Below the pieces are notes generated by a model, which was given only the letters and a program-made list of their open reading frames with translations, searched no databases and was not told the DNA's origin. DNA of 64,000 nucleotides, taken from NCBI RefSeq assembly GCF_001433855.1, contig NZ_AZCP01000006.1, forward strand, positions 1-64,000, read 5' to 3'. This DNA is from Levilactobacillus brevis ATCC 14869 = DSM 20054 (GTDB lineage Bacteria; Bacillota; Bacilli; Lactobacillales; Lactobacillaceae). Made by a program: the position numbers and the translations under genes. Position 1 is the first letter of the stretch; each line of letters opens with the position of its first letter. Shown in pieces: positions 41,172 to 49,402 of this stretch.

Positions 41172-41206
41172 AAAAAACCATCACCAACTCTCGTTAGTGA
41201 TGGTTT
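41172..41206 (-). terminator. Terminator of the murI-rdgB-yfcE-cbpB operon
   Basis: On the minus strand AACCATCAC / GTGATGGTT with a 12-base loop is followed by a T-run. Confidence 0.85.
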
Positions 41207-41259
41207 TATCTGAATCACTGGTTACTTCATACACCTTCTGATACGGTAACTGCGTCCTA

Positions 41260-41751
41260 TTATTTTATATCTCTACCAATTACTGGTACGCGTGGTGTCA
41301 CCTCATAATTCTCATCCAAATTATGTGCCAAGTAATTAACACGTTTTAAGATTTCTCGGCGCGTAATAATCCCTTGAAAAACCTGCTGTTCATCAATCAA
41401 TGGGATAAACGGTTCATCAACTAAGTAACTTAAAATGGTTTCCAACCGTGCTGGATCATCCACCCAATGTTCTACTGGCCGCATCGCATCTGCTACCGTG
41501 TAGTTACTTAATTGTTCAACAGCCGCGCCTGGAACCTTTAACAATTGGTCGGTAATCGCGGCTAACGGTAATAACCCTTGCAGGTGATCATCCGCATCCA
41601 ACACAGGAATCCGCGTATAGCCAACCTTAGATAACACCATCAGGGCGTGTTCTAGCGTATTGGTAGCCGTCACATTTGCTACCACCTCAGCGGGAATCAC
41701 ATAACTTTTCGGGTCCTTGCGTAACATCTGCTCGACAGCAGGGTCAATCAT
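41260..41751 (-). CDS. cbpB: CBS-domain protein, CbpB (YkuL) type
   Basis: A 163-residue cytoplasmic protein formed of two CBS domains (about 15-70 and 88-145; TRIPVLDADDHLQGLLPL and FIPLIDEQQVFQGIITRREIL). CbpB orthologues bind cyclic di-AMP and, in their free form, stimulate the stringent-response enzyme Rel. The length matches. It lies 21 bases downstream of the YfcE-type phosphoesterase gene and closes the operon. Residue-level proof of c-di-AMP binding is not possible here. Confidence 0.85.
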   Translation of the reverse strand: MIDPAVEQMLRKDPKSYVIPAEVVANVTATNTLEHALMVLSKVGYTRIPVLDADDHLQGLLPLAAITDQLLKVPGAAVEQLSNYTVADAMRPVEHWVDDPARLETILSYLVDEPFIPLIDEQQVFQGIITRREILKRVNYLAHNLDENYEVTPRVPVIGRDIK

Positions 41752-41772
41752 AGGTGAGTCATCCTTTCTGCA

Positions 41773-42291
41773 TTAGGGCCGCTTAAAACTAAAATCAAGA
41801 TCGGTAACTGGCTGGGCATCGCGCGTGTAATATTGCACGTCCCATTGATCCGCAGTTACTGTAACCACCGCACAGGTGCCGCCCAGTTGGCGATACTCAC
41901 CTCGCGGCTGACTAATACTCCCGGGATTGACAAAAACGTGCCCACCAACTGCTTCCGCCGCCAATTCATGCGTATGACCAAAGAACACCAGGTCTGCTTG
42001 CACTTCATCCGCATGCAGCTTTAGCTTGGTTAAATCCCAGTGCACGGCATCATAATGTCCATGGGTCAATAACACCTTACAGTCATCAACTGTAGGCGTT
42101 TCGACTAGCGGCAATTCACTATCGAAGTCCATGTTACCTTGAACCACATATGCCCCTTTGAACCAAGGATCGGCTGCTTCCATCTCAGAATCACCACAGT
42201 GAAATACTGCATCCGGCTTTAGTGCCTGCCGTAAACTAACCAATATCTCACGATCACCATGATTATCACTAACTACCAACCAACGTGCCAT
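41773..42291 (-). CDS. YfcE/YsnB-type metallophosphoesterase
   Basis: A 172-residue phosphodiesterase with all metal ligands: VVSDNHGD (Asp, His), HCGDSE, VQGNMD, LTHGHYD and FFGHTH. Members hydrolyse model phosphodiesters; the natural substrate is unknown. The start is ATG 42291, with GGAGG 7 bases upstream, inside the end of rdgB; the longer frame overlaps that gene by 16 bases. The rdgB-yfcE adjacency after murI is conserved (racE-ysnA-ysnB in Bacillus). Confidence 0.92.
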   Translation of the reverse strand: MARWLVVSDNHGDREILVSLRQALKPDAVFHCGDSEMEAADPWFKGAYVVQGNMDFDSELPLVETPTVDDCKVLLTHGHYDAVHWDLTKLKLHADEVQADLVFFGHTHELAAEAVGGHVFVNPGSISQPRGEYRQLGGTCAVVTVTADQWDVQYYTRDAQPVTDLDFSFKRP

Positions 42292-42293
42292 GC

Positions 42294-42893
42294 TTAGTCC
42301 TCCCACCATTGATCAAACTGCGGCAACATCGCTGCTGTGGCCTTAGCCCGGTGACTATGCTGATTCTTCTGGACTAATCCCATCTCAGCAAAGGTCTGGC
42401 CTTCAGCAGGGACGTAGAATAAGGGATCATACCCAAAACCATCGGCTCCCCGCGGTGCTGTCAGAATTTCGCCACGAACTTCACCCGTTGCCACTAATTT
42501 TTTACCATTAGGCTTAATCAACACGAGTGACGTGTGAAAAGCCGCCCCGCGCTTCTCGGCGGGAACATCATGTAACTCTGCCAGCAATTTCGCGTTATTC
42601 TTAGCATCATCATGATCCCCCGCATAACGCGCGGAATAAATACCAGGTGCCCCGTTCAAAGCATCTACCATTAAGCCAGAATCATCCGCTAGTACGGGCA
42701 ACTGAGTTGCTTGGGCCACTGCTGTCGCCTTTAAAGTTGCATTCTCAGTAAACGTCTGACCCGTTTCAGCGACCTGATCCAGTGTCGGAAAATCAGCCAG
42801 AGTTTTGACCTGCAAGCCTTTCGGTTCAAAAATAGCGCGGAATTCACGGGCCTTCCCCGCATTATTGGTGGCAATTACAATTGTGTTTGTCAT
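42294..42893 (-). CDS. rdgB: XTP/dITP diphosphatase (RdgB/HAM1)
   Basis: A 199-residue house-cleaning pyrophosphatase that removes deaminated purine nucleotides (dITP, XTP). Signatures: ATNNAGKAREF at the N-terminus, LADDSGLMVDALNGAPGIYS with catalytic acids, and GFGYDPLFYVP. It lies 1 base after murI and 2 bases before the phosphoesterase start, so translation is coupled. Confidence 0.96.
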   Translation of the reverse strand: MTNTIVIATNNAGKAREFRAIFEPKGLQVKTLADFPTLDQVAETGQTFTENATLKATAVAQATQLPVLADDSGLMVDALNGAPGIYSARYAGDHDDAKNNAKLLAELHDVPAEKRGAAFHTSLVLIKPNGKKLVATGEVRGEILTAPRGADGFGYDPLFYVPAEGQTFAEMGLVQKNQHSHRAKATAAMLPQFDQWWED

Positions 42894-42894
42894 T

Positions 42895-43725
42895 TTAGTT
42901 AACCTCCATCGGGGTTGTCAGCTGGGCAATAGACACGTGCTTTGCTGGCGTCGGTTGCTGATCCAACCACTGACTAGCTAATGTATCAAAGTGAGCCGTC
43001 TCCCCCGTGGTAAAGAACTGGGCCGTTCCACGCGTTGTGGCTGGATTAAGTAACCCGTGCGTCTTTAGGATAGCCGCTGCTTGTTCCGCAGTTGCTAAGC
43101 CGGGGTCCACCAAAGTCACCTGTGAACCCACAGTGCGCTGAATAGCACTTCGCAATAATGGAAAATGCGTACAACCCATCACCAACGTATCAATTTTCTT
43201 ATCCGTAAGTGACGCCAAGTTTGCCGCTACTACGGACTGGGCATGTGTGGTCGTTAAGTCATTTTGCTCAGCCAGCGTCACCATTTCCGGACAAGCCACA
43301 CTAAAAATTTGACTATTAGGTGCTGCTGCTAAAATATCTCGCCGGTACTGGTCACTCTTAACCGTTCCGGCCGTTGCAATCACCCCAATTCGGTGATTAC
43401 GGGTTGTCTGCACCGCGGCCTGCGCACCCGGTGCAATAACGCCGATTACCGGAATGGGCAATGTTTGCTGCATCGTTGTCAGAGCCGCCGCGGTTGCCGT
43501 GTTACACGCAATCACCAACGCTTTGATTCCCGCTTGTTGGCGTAAAAATTGCGCAATTTGTTTGGTAAACATTGTGACCTCAGCCACCGAGCGCGGTCCA
43601 TATGGCAAACGCGCCTGATCGCCCAAAAATACTGTATTTTCAGTGGGCAACAACCGTTGAACTTCCTTTAAGACGGTCAAACCACCGACCCCTGAATCCA
43701 TTAGACCAATCGGATCATTTTGCAT
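42895..43725 (-). CDS. murI: Glutamate racemase
   Basis: A 276-residue enzyme giving D-glutamate for peptidoglycan. Catalytic residues are in place: DSGVGG (Asp10, Ser11), ACNTAT (first catalytic Cys, about 73) and GCTHFPLL (second Cys, about 184). The length is typical. GAGCG lies upstream of the ATG. First gene of the operon; divergent from yslB. Confidence 0.96.
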   Translation of the reverse strand: MQNDPIGLMDSGVGGLTVLKEVQRLLPTENTVFLGDQARLPYGPRSVAEVTMFTKQIAQFLRQQAGIKALVIACNTATAAALTTMQQTLPIPVIGVIAPGAQAAVQTTRNHRIGVIATAGTVKSDQYRRDILAAAPNSQIFSVACPEMVTLAEQNDLTTTHAQSVVAANLASLTDKKIDTLVMGCTHFPLLRSAIQRTVGSQVTLVDPGLATAEQAAAILKTHGLLNPATTRGTAQFFTTGETAHFDTLASQWLDQQPTPAKHVSIAQLTTPMEVN

Positions 43726-43915
43726 GAAGCAACGCTCCTTCTCGATTTACTTGAAACTATATTATCGCCTTTTTATGAACCGGTTTCAAGTTACAGCCAT
43801 TTAAAACTGTCATACAGACGTAAAAAATTGTTAAATTTCTGTCATCAAGAACTTCGCGAAAAAATTACGGTATAATAAATTATATGAAACTATTCGGATG
43901 AAGGAGTCTACCATC

Positions 43916-44440
43916 GTGAAAAACTTATATCAAACCGCTATGCAGGATGCTGCCGGCGAAGCAAATTTTCCGCAACTATTACTGCGAGAAGCACTTTTAC
44001 CGGAATTATTAGGGGAAGATCAGGGCGCCATTACGTATTGGGCGGGCAAGTCACTCGCCCGTCGGTTTCCAATCGGTAACCCACAAGACGCTAGTGCGTT
44101 CTTTGCCCAAGCCGGATTTGGCACGCTAACGATGGTGAAGCAAACGGCCCAGTCCACGCGGTGGCAATTAAGTGGCGACATTGTCCGCTTACGTAAAACC
44201 CTTAGTGGTGACGAAGCTTTCACGCTGGAAGCTGGATTTCTCGCTGAAATGATGGCCCAACAACTGGGGGTTGCTGCCGAAGCTGAACTCGTCGATACAC
44301 CACGCAAACTGCAAAACCAAGCGGTAACTTTTGAAGTCTACACCGATCCCACAGACGTTATTCCGGACTACGATGCGCCACAACCGCTGACCATTAATCA
44401 TCCGAAACCGATGACTGATGAGGACACTGCCACGGACTAA
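43916..44440 (+). CDS. YslB family (DUF2507) protein
   Basis: A 174-residue protein of the YslB/DUF2507 family, related to the V4R/transport-protein fold (LLREALLPELLG, YWAGKSLARRFPI, FTLEAGFLAEMMAQQLG). The function is unknown. I chose GTG 43916, with GAAGGAG 8 bases upstream; an ATG six codons earlier overlaps the Shine-Dalgarno sequence. TATAAT near 43873-43878 is a likely -10 box. The last 40 residues are Asp/Pro-rich and probably flexible. Divergent from murI as in several Bacilli. Confidence 0.85.
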   Translation: MKNLYQTAMQDAAGEANFPQLLLREALLPELLGEDQGAITYWAGKSLARRFPIGNPQDASAFFAQAGFGTLTMVKQTAQSTRWQLSGDIVRLRKTLSGDEAFTLEAGFLAEMMAQQLGVAAEAELVDTPRKLQNQAVTFEVYTDPTDVIPDYDAPQPLTINHPKPMTDEDTATD

Positions 44441-44487
44441 GCGTCAAAATATTGGGAGTCACAGCAGGCGTCCCATTTCAAATTCTA

Positions 44488-44529
44488 ATAATAAAAGCGT
44501 GTCGGATAATCCGACACGCTTTTATTATT
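44488..44529. terminator. Bidirectional terminator between yslB and trxA
   Basis: The perfect stem AAAAGCGTGTCGGA / TCCGACACGCTTTT has A/T runs on both sides and overlaps the trxA stop codon. Confidence 0.92.
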
Positions 44530-44845
44530 ACAGGTATTGATCCAAGATCTTCTTTAATTGATCCTTTGAGTGGTAACCCACAATTGAGTCCACTACGGTG
44601 CCATCTTTCTTAACCAGCAACGTTGGGATACTCATGATCCCAAAGGATTGTGGTGTATTCGGGTTAGCGTCAACATCCATCTTGTTGAATGTGACTTGAT
44701 CGCCCATTTCGTCGGCTAATTGTTCGACGACAGGTGATTGCATCCGACAAGGACCACACCAAGTTGCCCAAAAGTCAGTTAACGTCACGCCCTTGGCCGT
44801 ATCTGCTTCAAAGGTTTTGTCCGTTGTTTCTACTACTGTTGCCAT
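44528..44845 (-). CDS. trxA: Thioredoxin
   Basis: A 105-residue thioredoxin with the redox-active WCGPC at 29-33, the conserved KMDVDANP segment and the cis-proline loop MSIPTLLV. It keeps cytoplasmic thiols reduced. The start is ATG 44845, with GGGAGG 8 bases upstream. The gene follows mutS2 by 88 bases, as in many Firmicutes. Confidence 0.96.
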   Translation of the reverse strand: MATVVETTDKTFEADTAKGVTLTDFWATWCGPCRMQSPVVEQLADEMGDQVTFNKMDVDANPNTPQSFGIMSIPTLLVKKDGTVVDSIVGYHSKDQLKKILDQYL

Positions 44846-44933
44846 AACCAATTACCTCCCTAGTTCTCAATACAAGCTTTAGTCTACCAGAAATAACCAA
44901 AATCACAACTAAATTGCTTACAATTTGTTAGCC

Positions 44934-47297
44934 TTACTTAAAGTGCACAACCGTTGAACCATCGCCACCGGCATTAGCCGGAGAAAAACCGAAACTTTTA
45001 ATCCGATTATTACGCTTCAAATAGTCCGTAACACCCTTTCGAAGTGCCCCTGTCCCTTTCCCATGAATGATGGTAACGGACGGATAGCCAGCCAACAGGG
45101 CCGAGTCAATGTAACGATCAACCTCTGCCATGGCTTCTTCATATCGGTGCCCTCGCAAATCCAACGTTGCGGACATGCCGCTTGATCCACTACGTTTGAC
45201 ACTAGCCCGTGGTTGTTTAGCTGATTTAGCCGGATCTTGGGCCTTTTCCAAGTCATTAGTCGCGATCTTCATCTTCAAGATTCCTAGTTGAACCTCCCAA
45301 TGCTGGTCGTCCAACTGCTCCATCAAGACACCAACCTGTCCATATGACTTCACTAAGACGCTATCGCCCTTATGAAAGTCAAGCTTAGCCTTTTCTCGCC
45401 GCAGTACGCGATTTTTCTTCAGCTTACTATCCTGCTGTAAGGCGTTCAGTGCCCCTTGAGCAGCAATCAATTCATCTTCCTTGACCACGCTCTTACCAGC
45501 GGCCAATTGCTTCTTACGGAGATCTGAAATAATCTGATTGGCCCGCTTACGGGACTCATCGACTAATCGGTTAGCCTCGCGCTTAGCATCTGTCATCAAC
45601 TGATCCTTCTGGTGCTGGTAAGCATCGAATTGTTTTTTCAGTTGAGCATGCAGCTCATCCGCCTCGGCTAATTCTTGACGTAACCGTTCTGCGTCCGCAT
45701 CTGCATGCCGCTTTTGTTCCGTCAAATCAGAAATCATCGCATTTAGGTCCTGACTGTCCTGATCGGTCAAGCCACGTGCCGCAGCAACGACCTGTTCAGG
45801 CATCCCCAACCGAGCGGCAATATCCAAAGCATTGCTTCGTCCTGGAATCCCAATCAGCAAGTGATAAGTGGGTTGTAACGTCTCACCGTCAAACTCCATA
45901 CTAGCATTAATCGTTTCTGGTCGGTTGTACCCATACGCTTTAAGTTCCGGGTAGTGGGTGGACGCCATGACATAACTCCCCAGTGTCCCCATTTGATCCA
46001 AGATGGCAATCGCCAGTGCGGCCCCTTCTTGTGGGTCGGTTCCGGCACCCAACTCATCAACAACAATTAGACTGCGTTCATCGGCCTGCCGCAAAATAGC
46101 AACAATGTTTTCCATATGCCCTGAGAACGTACTCAAACTTTGTTCGATCGATTGTTCATCCCCAATATCGGCAAAAATATCATCGAAAATACCAATGACA
46201 CTATTTTCATTGGCCGGGATAAAGAGACCCGACTGCCCCATTAATTGAACCAAGGCCAACGTTTTGAGCGTAATCGTTTTCCCACCCGTGTTGGGTCCAG
46301 TAACGATGATGGTCTTGTAGTCGCGACCAATGGTAATGTCGTTAGCAACGACTTTCTTGGGGTCAATCAATGGGTGCCGTGCTTGACGCAAATTGACCTG
46401 ATTGTTCTCTGACAACTTAGGCTCCGTTGCCTTTAATTGATGGGCGTACTTCGCCTTGGCATTAATAAAATCAAAATGCCCGAGAATTTCTGAATTACGC
46501 AGAATTTCTGCTTGATAGGGGTCTAACAATGCCGTTAACTCTGCCAGAATTCGCTGTTCTTCATGCCGTTCATCAATTTGGTTTTGACGCAAGCGATTGT
46601 TAAGACCCACGACCGCTTGCGGTTCAATAAATAACGTCTGACCACTTGCGCTTTGATCGTGGACAATGCCACCGAACCGTTGTTTATACTCTGCGCGGAC
46701 CGGAATCACATAACGTTCGTCACGAATCGTAACAATGGTCTCACTGAGATACTTGGCGTCCTTGCCCCGGGTATATTGGTCCATCGTCTGACGAATTGCC
46801 ACTTCTGTTTGGGCAATGTGTTGTCGAATCTGCCGTAAGGCTGGTGACGCCTCGTCGGTGATATGACCGTCCCCCTCTAAGGAAGTTCGTAATCGCCGAG
46901 TCACGTCGGGTAACGTCACCAACTCTTTGACCACGCGATCTAACCGCCGCAGGGAAACGTCCTTTTCCGTTAAATCTCGGAAAAATTTAACCACCGAGCT
47001 AGTCGTCCAGAGCACCCGACTAATTTGCGCCAACTCTAGCCCATTCAAAGCCGCTTCCATAGCTAGTCGGTGTAAATGTGGCCGAATATCATCCAACTTT
47101 GGTAACGGAATACCATTTTCTAATCGGTAAATATCCGCACCATCGCGAGATTCATCTAACCAAATCTGTAATTGTTTTGCATCTGCTGTGGGGGCTAGTT
47201 CGGCCAGCTCATGCTGTCCAGCTGCCGAGACCAGATACCCTCGTAGCGCCTGTTTAATGCGCTCGTATTCCATAATCTTAAGTGTTTTTTGATTCAT
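44934..47297 (-). CDS. mutS2: MutS2 family ATPase/endonuclease
   Basis: A 787-residue protein. The N-terminal core and clamp helices (1-300) are followed by the MutS-type ATPase (Walker A GPNTGGKT, Walker B LIVVDELGAGTDP), a coiled-coil (about 515-620), a KOW-like beta segment (KGDSVLVKSYGQVGVLMEQ) and the C-terminal Smr nuclease domain (LDLRGHRYEEAMAEVDRYI, then IIHGKGTGAL). MutS2 restrains recombination and, in its recently described role, splits collided ribosomes. It lies 24 bases after cvpA. Confidence 0.96.
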   Translation of the reverse strand: MNQKTLKIMEYERIKQALRGYLVSAAGQHELAELAPTADAKQLQIWLDESRDGADIYRLENGIPLPKLDDIRPHLHRLAMEAALNGLELAQISRVLWTTSSVVKFFRDLTEKDVSLRRLDRVVKELVTLPDVTRRLRTSLEGDGHITDEASPALRQIRQHIAQTEVAIRQTMDQYTRGKDAKYLSETIVTIRDERYVIPVRAEYKQRFGGIVHDQSASGQTLFIEPQAVVGLNNRLRQNQIDERHEEQRILAELTALLDPYQAEILRNSEILGHFDFINAKAKYAHQLKATEPKLSENNQVNLRQARHPLIDPKKVVANDITIGRDYKTIIVTGPNTGGKTITLKTLALVQLMGQSGLFIPANENSVIGIFDDIFADIGDEQSIEQSLSTFSGHMENIVAILRQADERSLIVVDELGAGTDPQEGAALAIAILDQMGTLGSYVMASTHYPELKAYGYNRPETINASMEFDGETLQPTYHLLIGIPGRSNALDIAARLGMPEQVVAAARGLTDQDSQDLNAMISDLTEQKRHADADAERLRQELAEADELHAQLKKQFDAYQHQKDQLMTDAKREANRLVDESRKRANQIISDLRKKQLAAGKSVVKEDELIAAQGALNALQQDSKLKKNRVLRREKAKLDFHKGDSVLVKSYGQVGVLMEQLDDQHWEVQLGILKMKIATNDLEKAQDPAKSAKQPRASVKRSGSSGMSATLDLRGHRYEEAMAEVDRYIDSALLAGYPSVTIIHGKGTGALRKGVTDYLKRNNRIKSFGFSPANAGGDGSTVVHFK

Positions 47298-47321
47298 CGG
47301 ATTCTCCTCTCCCGAATCAGT

Positions 47322-47858
47322 CTACTGTTCGTGTTCAGTCAGCCACCAGTTATAGACCTGTTTGGATAAAACTGGGGTCTTCTTAACGATCCATTGCGCC
47401 ACTGGCGACTGCTGGTAACTGGTTTGAAAACTGGTACTGGGTAATAAAATCAATAGGTTCAATGTCAAAAAAATCACGACATAGCGAATCACTAAATTAA
47501 TCAGACCACCCGCTAGCGAGTTGACTTGATGAATGACCGGTAACCACGTGACCTTATTAATCCCATAGGCTACTCGCCGAACGATAAAATAGCCCACGGT
47601 TAAGATCGCCGAAAAGGCTAGACCATTAAGAAAAAAGCTACTGCTCTGGCTAGCAGTCACCGCACTTACCGAACTGTTCAACGAAACCTTACCAATAAAT
47701 TGCCCAATTCCAGCCGCCAATGGTTTGGCGCCAAAGCGGGCAATGACCCAAACAATCAAATAGCCCACGGTTTTAATCAGTTGCAAAACGAGTCCTCGGC
47801 GATAGCCCCGCCGAAAACCCAGAACGAGGATTGCTAAAATTAGTAAGCTTAAGACCAA
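47322..47858 (-). CDS. CvpA family membrane protein
   Basis: A 178-residue protein of the CvpA family (LVLGFRRGYRRGLVLQLIKTVGYLIVWVIA at the start is broken by four membrane helices further on). I place the start at TTG 47858: GGAGG lies 7 bases upstream, and the codon follows the zapA stop by one base, so translation is coupled. The longer frame overlaps zapA by 53 bases and adds an odd arginine-rich leader. The family is linked to envelope homeostasis. It is followed by mutS2. Confidence 0.85.
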   Translation of the reverse strand: MVLSLLILAILVLGFRRGYRRGLVLQLIKTVGYLIVWVIARFGAKPLAAGIGQFIGKVSLNSSVSAVTASQSSSFFLNGLAFSAILTVGYFIVRRVAYGINKVTWLPVIHQVNSLAGGLINLVIRYVVIFLTLNLLILLPSTSFQTSYQQSPVAQWIVKKTPVLSKQVYNWWLTEHEQ

Positions 47859-47859
47859 A

Positions 47860-48120
47860 TTAGTCCTCCGTTTCTGTCGTCTCGTCAGTTGCCGTATCGT
47901 CTTGAGCGGCAACCATTTTCAGTTGGTCGGAGACAGCATTAAACGCCATCAAAATGGCTGCGTCTTCTTTACTCATATTAGGTGATAATTGTTTTAATTG
48001 TGTGAACTGCTCATTCAAAACTTCTGTCACCGCTCGCATATGTTCATCAGTCGCTTGACCAACGATCGTATACGTTTTGCCGGCAATAACCGCTTTAAAG
48101 CGATGTGTGTCTTCCGTCAT
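47860..48120 (-). CDS. zapA: Cell division protein ZapA
   Basis: An 86-residue FtsZ-bundling protein. The N-terminal globular segment FKAVIAGKTYTIVGQATDEHMRAV precedes a long amphipathic helix and an acidic tail. The length is that of Gram-positive ZapA. AGGGGG precedes the ATG. It is first in zapA-cvpA-mutS2-trxA, the order found in Bacilli. Confidence 0.9.
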   Translation of the reverse strand: MTEDTHRFKAVIAGKTYTIVGQATDEHMRAVTEVLNEQFTQLKQLSPNMSKEDAAILMAFNAVSDQLKMVAAQDDTATDETTETED

Positions 48121-48224
48121 GGTTAAATTCCCCCTGTTTTACACAATGCCTTATTTTACCATTAATCCGTTGGCGGTCGCACCCCTCGCACGCAAAATTG
48201 TGATGAACTTAAAATTCGGCATAC

Positions 48225-48253
48225 AAAAAAGGACGGAATGTCTTCCGCCCTTT
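48225..48253 (-). terminator. Terminator of the ireB-ruvX-yrzB operon
   Basis: On the minus strand AAGGGCGGAA-GACA-TTCCGTCCTT is followed by TTTTTTG. Confidence 0.88.
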
Positions 48254-48264
48254 CATCATCGTGA

Positions 48265-48576
48265 TTAGTCTTTGCTACCGGCGTTAGGATCAATGGTCCC
48301 GTCCGCTAAGAAAGTATTCAAGACTGATTCAACCATGTCCCATTCTTCGTCGGACTCGATCAATTGCAAGTCACCACCGGATGGGTTAGCTGGATCATCA
48401 TCAGCAGGTAGCGCGTAGGCTTGGATATCAACTTCCTCGTCATCGCTCTTACCAGCTGGGTAAATCAAAATATATGACTTACCAAAATCGTCAGATTCAA
48501 AGGTAAATAAAACATCGTATAATTCTTCATTACCGTTTTCATCAACTAATGTAATTTGTTCTTGGTCTTCGTTCAT
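48265..48576 (-). CDS. YrzB family (DUF1292) protein
   Basis: A 103-residue acidic protein of the DUF1292/YrzB family (ITLVDENGNEELYDVLFTFE, YILIYPAG, DEEWDMVESVLNTFL). Function unknown. I set the start at ATG 48576, with GAGG 7 bases upstream; a GTG four codons earlier overlaps that site. Third gene of ireB-ruvX-yrzB, 8 bases after ruvX, an order conserved through the Bacilli. Confidence 0.9.
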   Translation of the reverse strand: MNEDQEQITLVDENGNEELYDVLFTFESDDFGKSYILIYPAGKSDDEEVDIQAYALPADDDPANPSGGDLQLIESDEEWDMVESVLNTFLADGTIDPNAGSKD

Positions 48577-48584
48577 GGGAAACC

Positions 48585-49022
48585 TCACTTTTCTCGGGTT
48601 AATTTACCGTGCCGATCTAAATAGTTCTGCAGGATTAACCCGGCTGCTAATTTATCAATCACTTGCTTACGCTTACGGCGTGACGTATCAGCTTGTTCCA
48701 CTAACATACGCTCCGCCTCAACGGTTGTCAACCGCTCATCTTCAAAGTCAACGGGTAAGTTAAATCGGGCCGTCAACATATCACCATAGCGCTTTGAAGC
48801 CTCAGCTCTGGGACCCAATGAGTTATTCATATTCTTAGGAAGACCAACCACAAACCCTTGCACATCATGACTGGCGATTAATTCGCCAACCCGATCAAGG
48901 CCAAATTGTTCTTCGTCTTCATTAATCCGAATAATCTCAACACCTTGTGCCGTCCAACCTAGTGCATCACTAACCGCAACACCTACAGTTCGTGACCCAA
49001 CGTCTAATCCCATTAACTTCAT
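48585..49022 (-). CDS. ruvX: Putative Holliday junction resolvase RuvX/YqgF
   Basis: A 145-residue RNase H-fold nuclease. The active-site acids lie in [15 protein letters not shown] (Asp6), [11 protein letters not shown] and the final [12 protein letters not shown]. YqgF also matures 16S rRNA in E. coli. Its ATG overlaps the ireB stop by 4 bases. Confidence 0.94.
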   Translation of the reverse strand: MKLMGLDVGSRTVGVAVSDALGWTAQGVEIIRINEDEEQFGLDRVGELIASHDVQGFVVGLPKNMNNSLGPRAEASKRYGDMLTARFNLPVDFEDERLTTVEAERMLVEQADTSRRKRKQVIDKLAAGLILQNYLDRHGKLTREK

Positions 49023-49291
49023 GACTTTTTCACCGATCCATTCTGATTCAAGTATACCCGAACCAACTCTTCGATGATCTCATCGCGCTCATGCTTACGA
49101 ATCAAGTTCCGTGCATCATTGATACGCGGAATGTACGCAGGATCGCCCGATAGCAGGTAACCGACAATCTGATTAATGGGATTGTACCCTTTTTCCTCTA
49201 GCGCTTGGTAAACCGTCACTAACGTATCGTGAACATCCTTTGGTTGATTAGCGCCAAAGTCGAAATACATCGTTTTGTCTAATGAACTCAC
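49019..49291 (-). CDS. IreB family regulatory phosphoprotein (UPF0297/YrzL)
   Basis: A 90-residue protein matching the IreB family almost end to end ([12 protein letters not shown], the [20 protein letters not shown] core, [20 protein letters not shown]). In Enterococcus IreB is phosphorylated at N-terminal threonines by the kinase IreK and affects cephalosporin resistance; here Thr7 is present and residue 4 is Leu. I set the start at GTG 49291, with GGGGGTG 7 bases upstream; the longer frame would add 19 residues never seen in the family. Confidence 0.92.
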   Translation of the reverse strand: MSSLDKTMYFDFGANQPKDVHDTLVTVYQALEEKGYNPINQIVGYLLSGDPAYIPRINDARNLIRKHERDEIIEELVRVYLNQNGSVKKS

Positions 49292-49402
49292 TATAAAACA
49301 CCCCCGTACTTCCTCACTTTGATTTAATTTTACTCGATTGCTTGGCAAACTACAATTAAGGTCACTTAATGTAATCTATTCGTAATACTGTAAAATGTTG
49401 GC

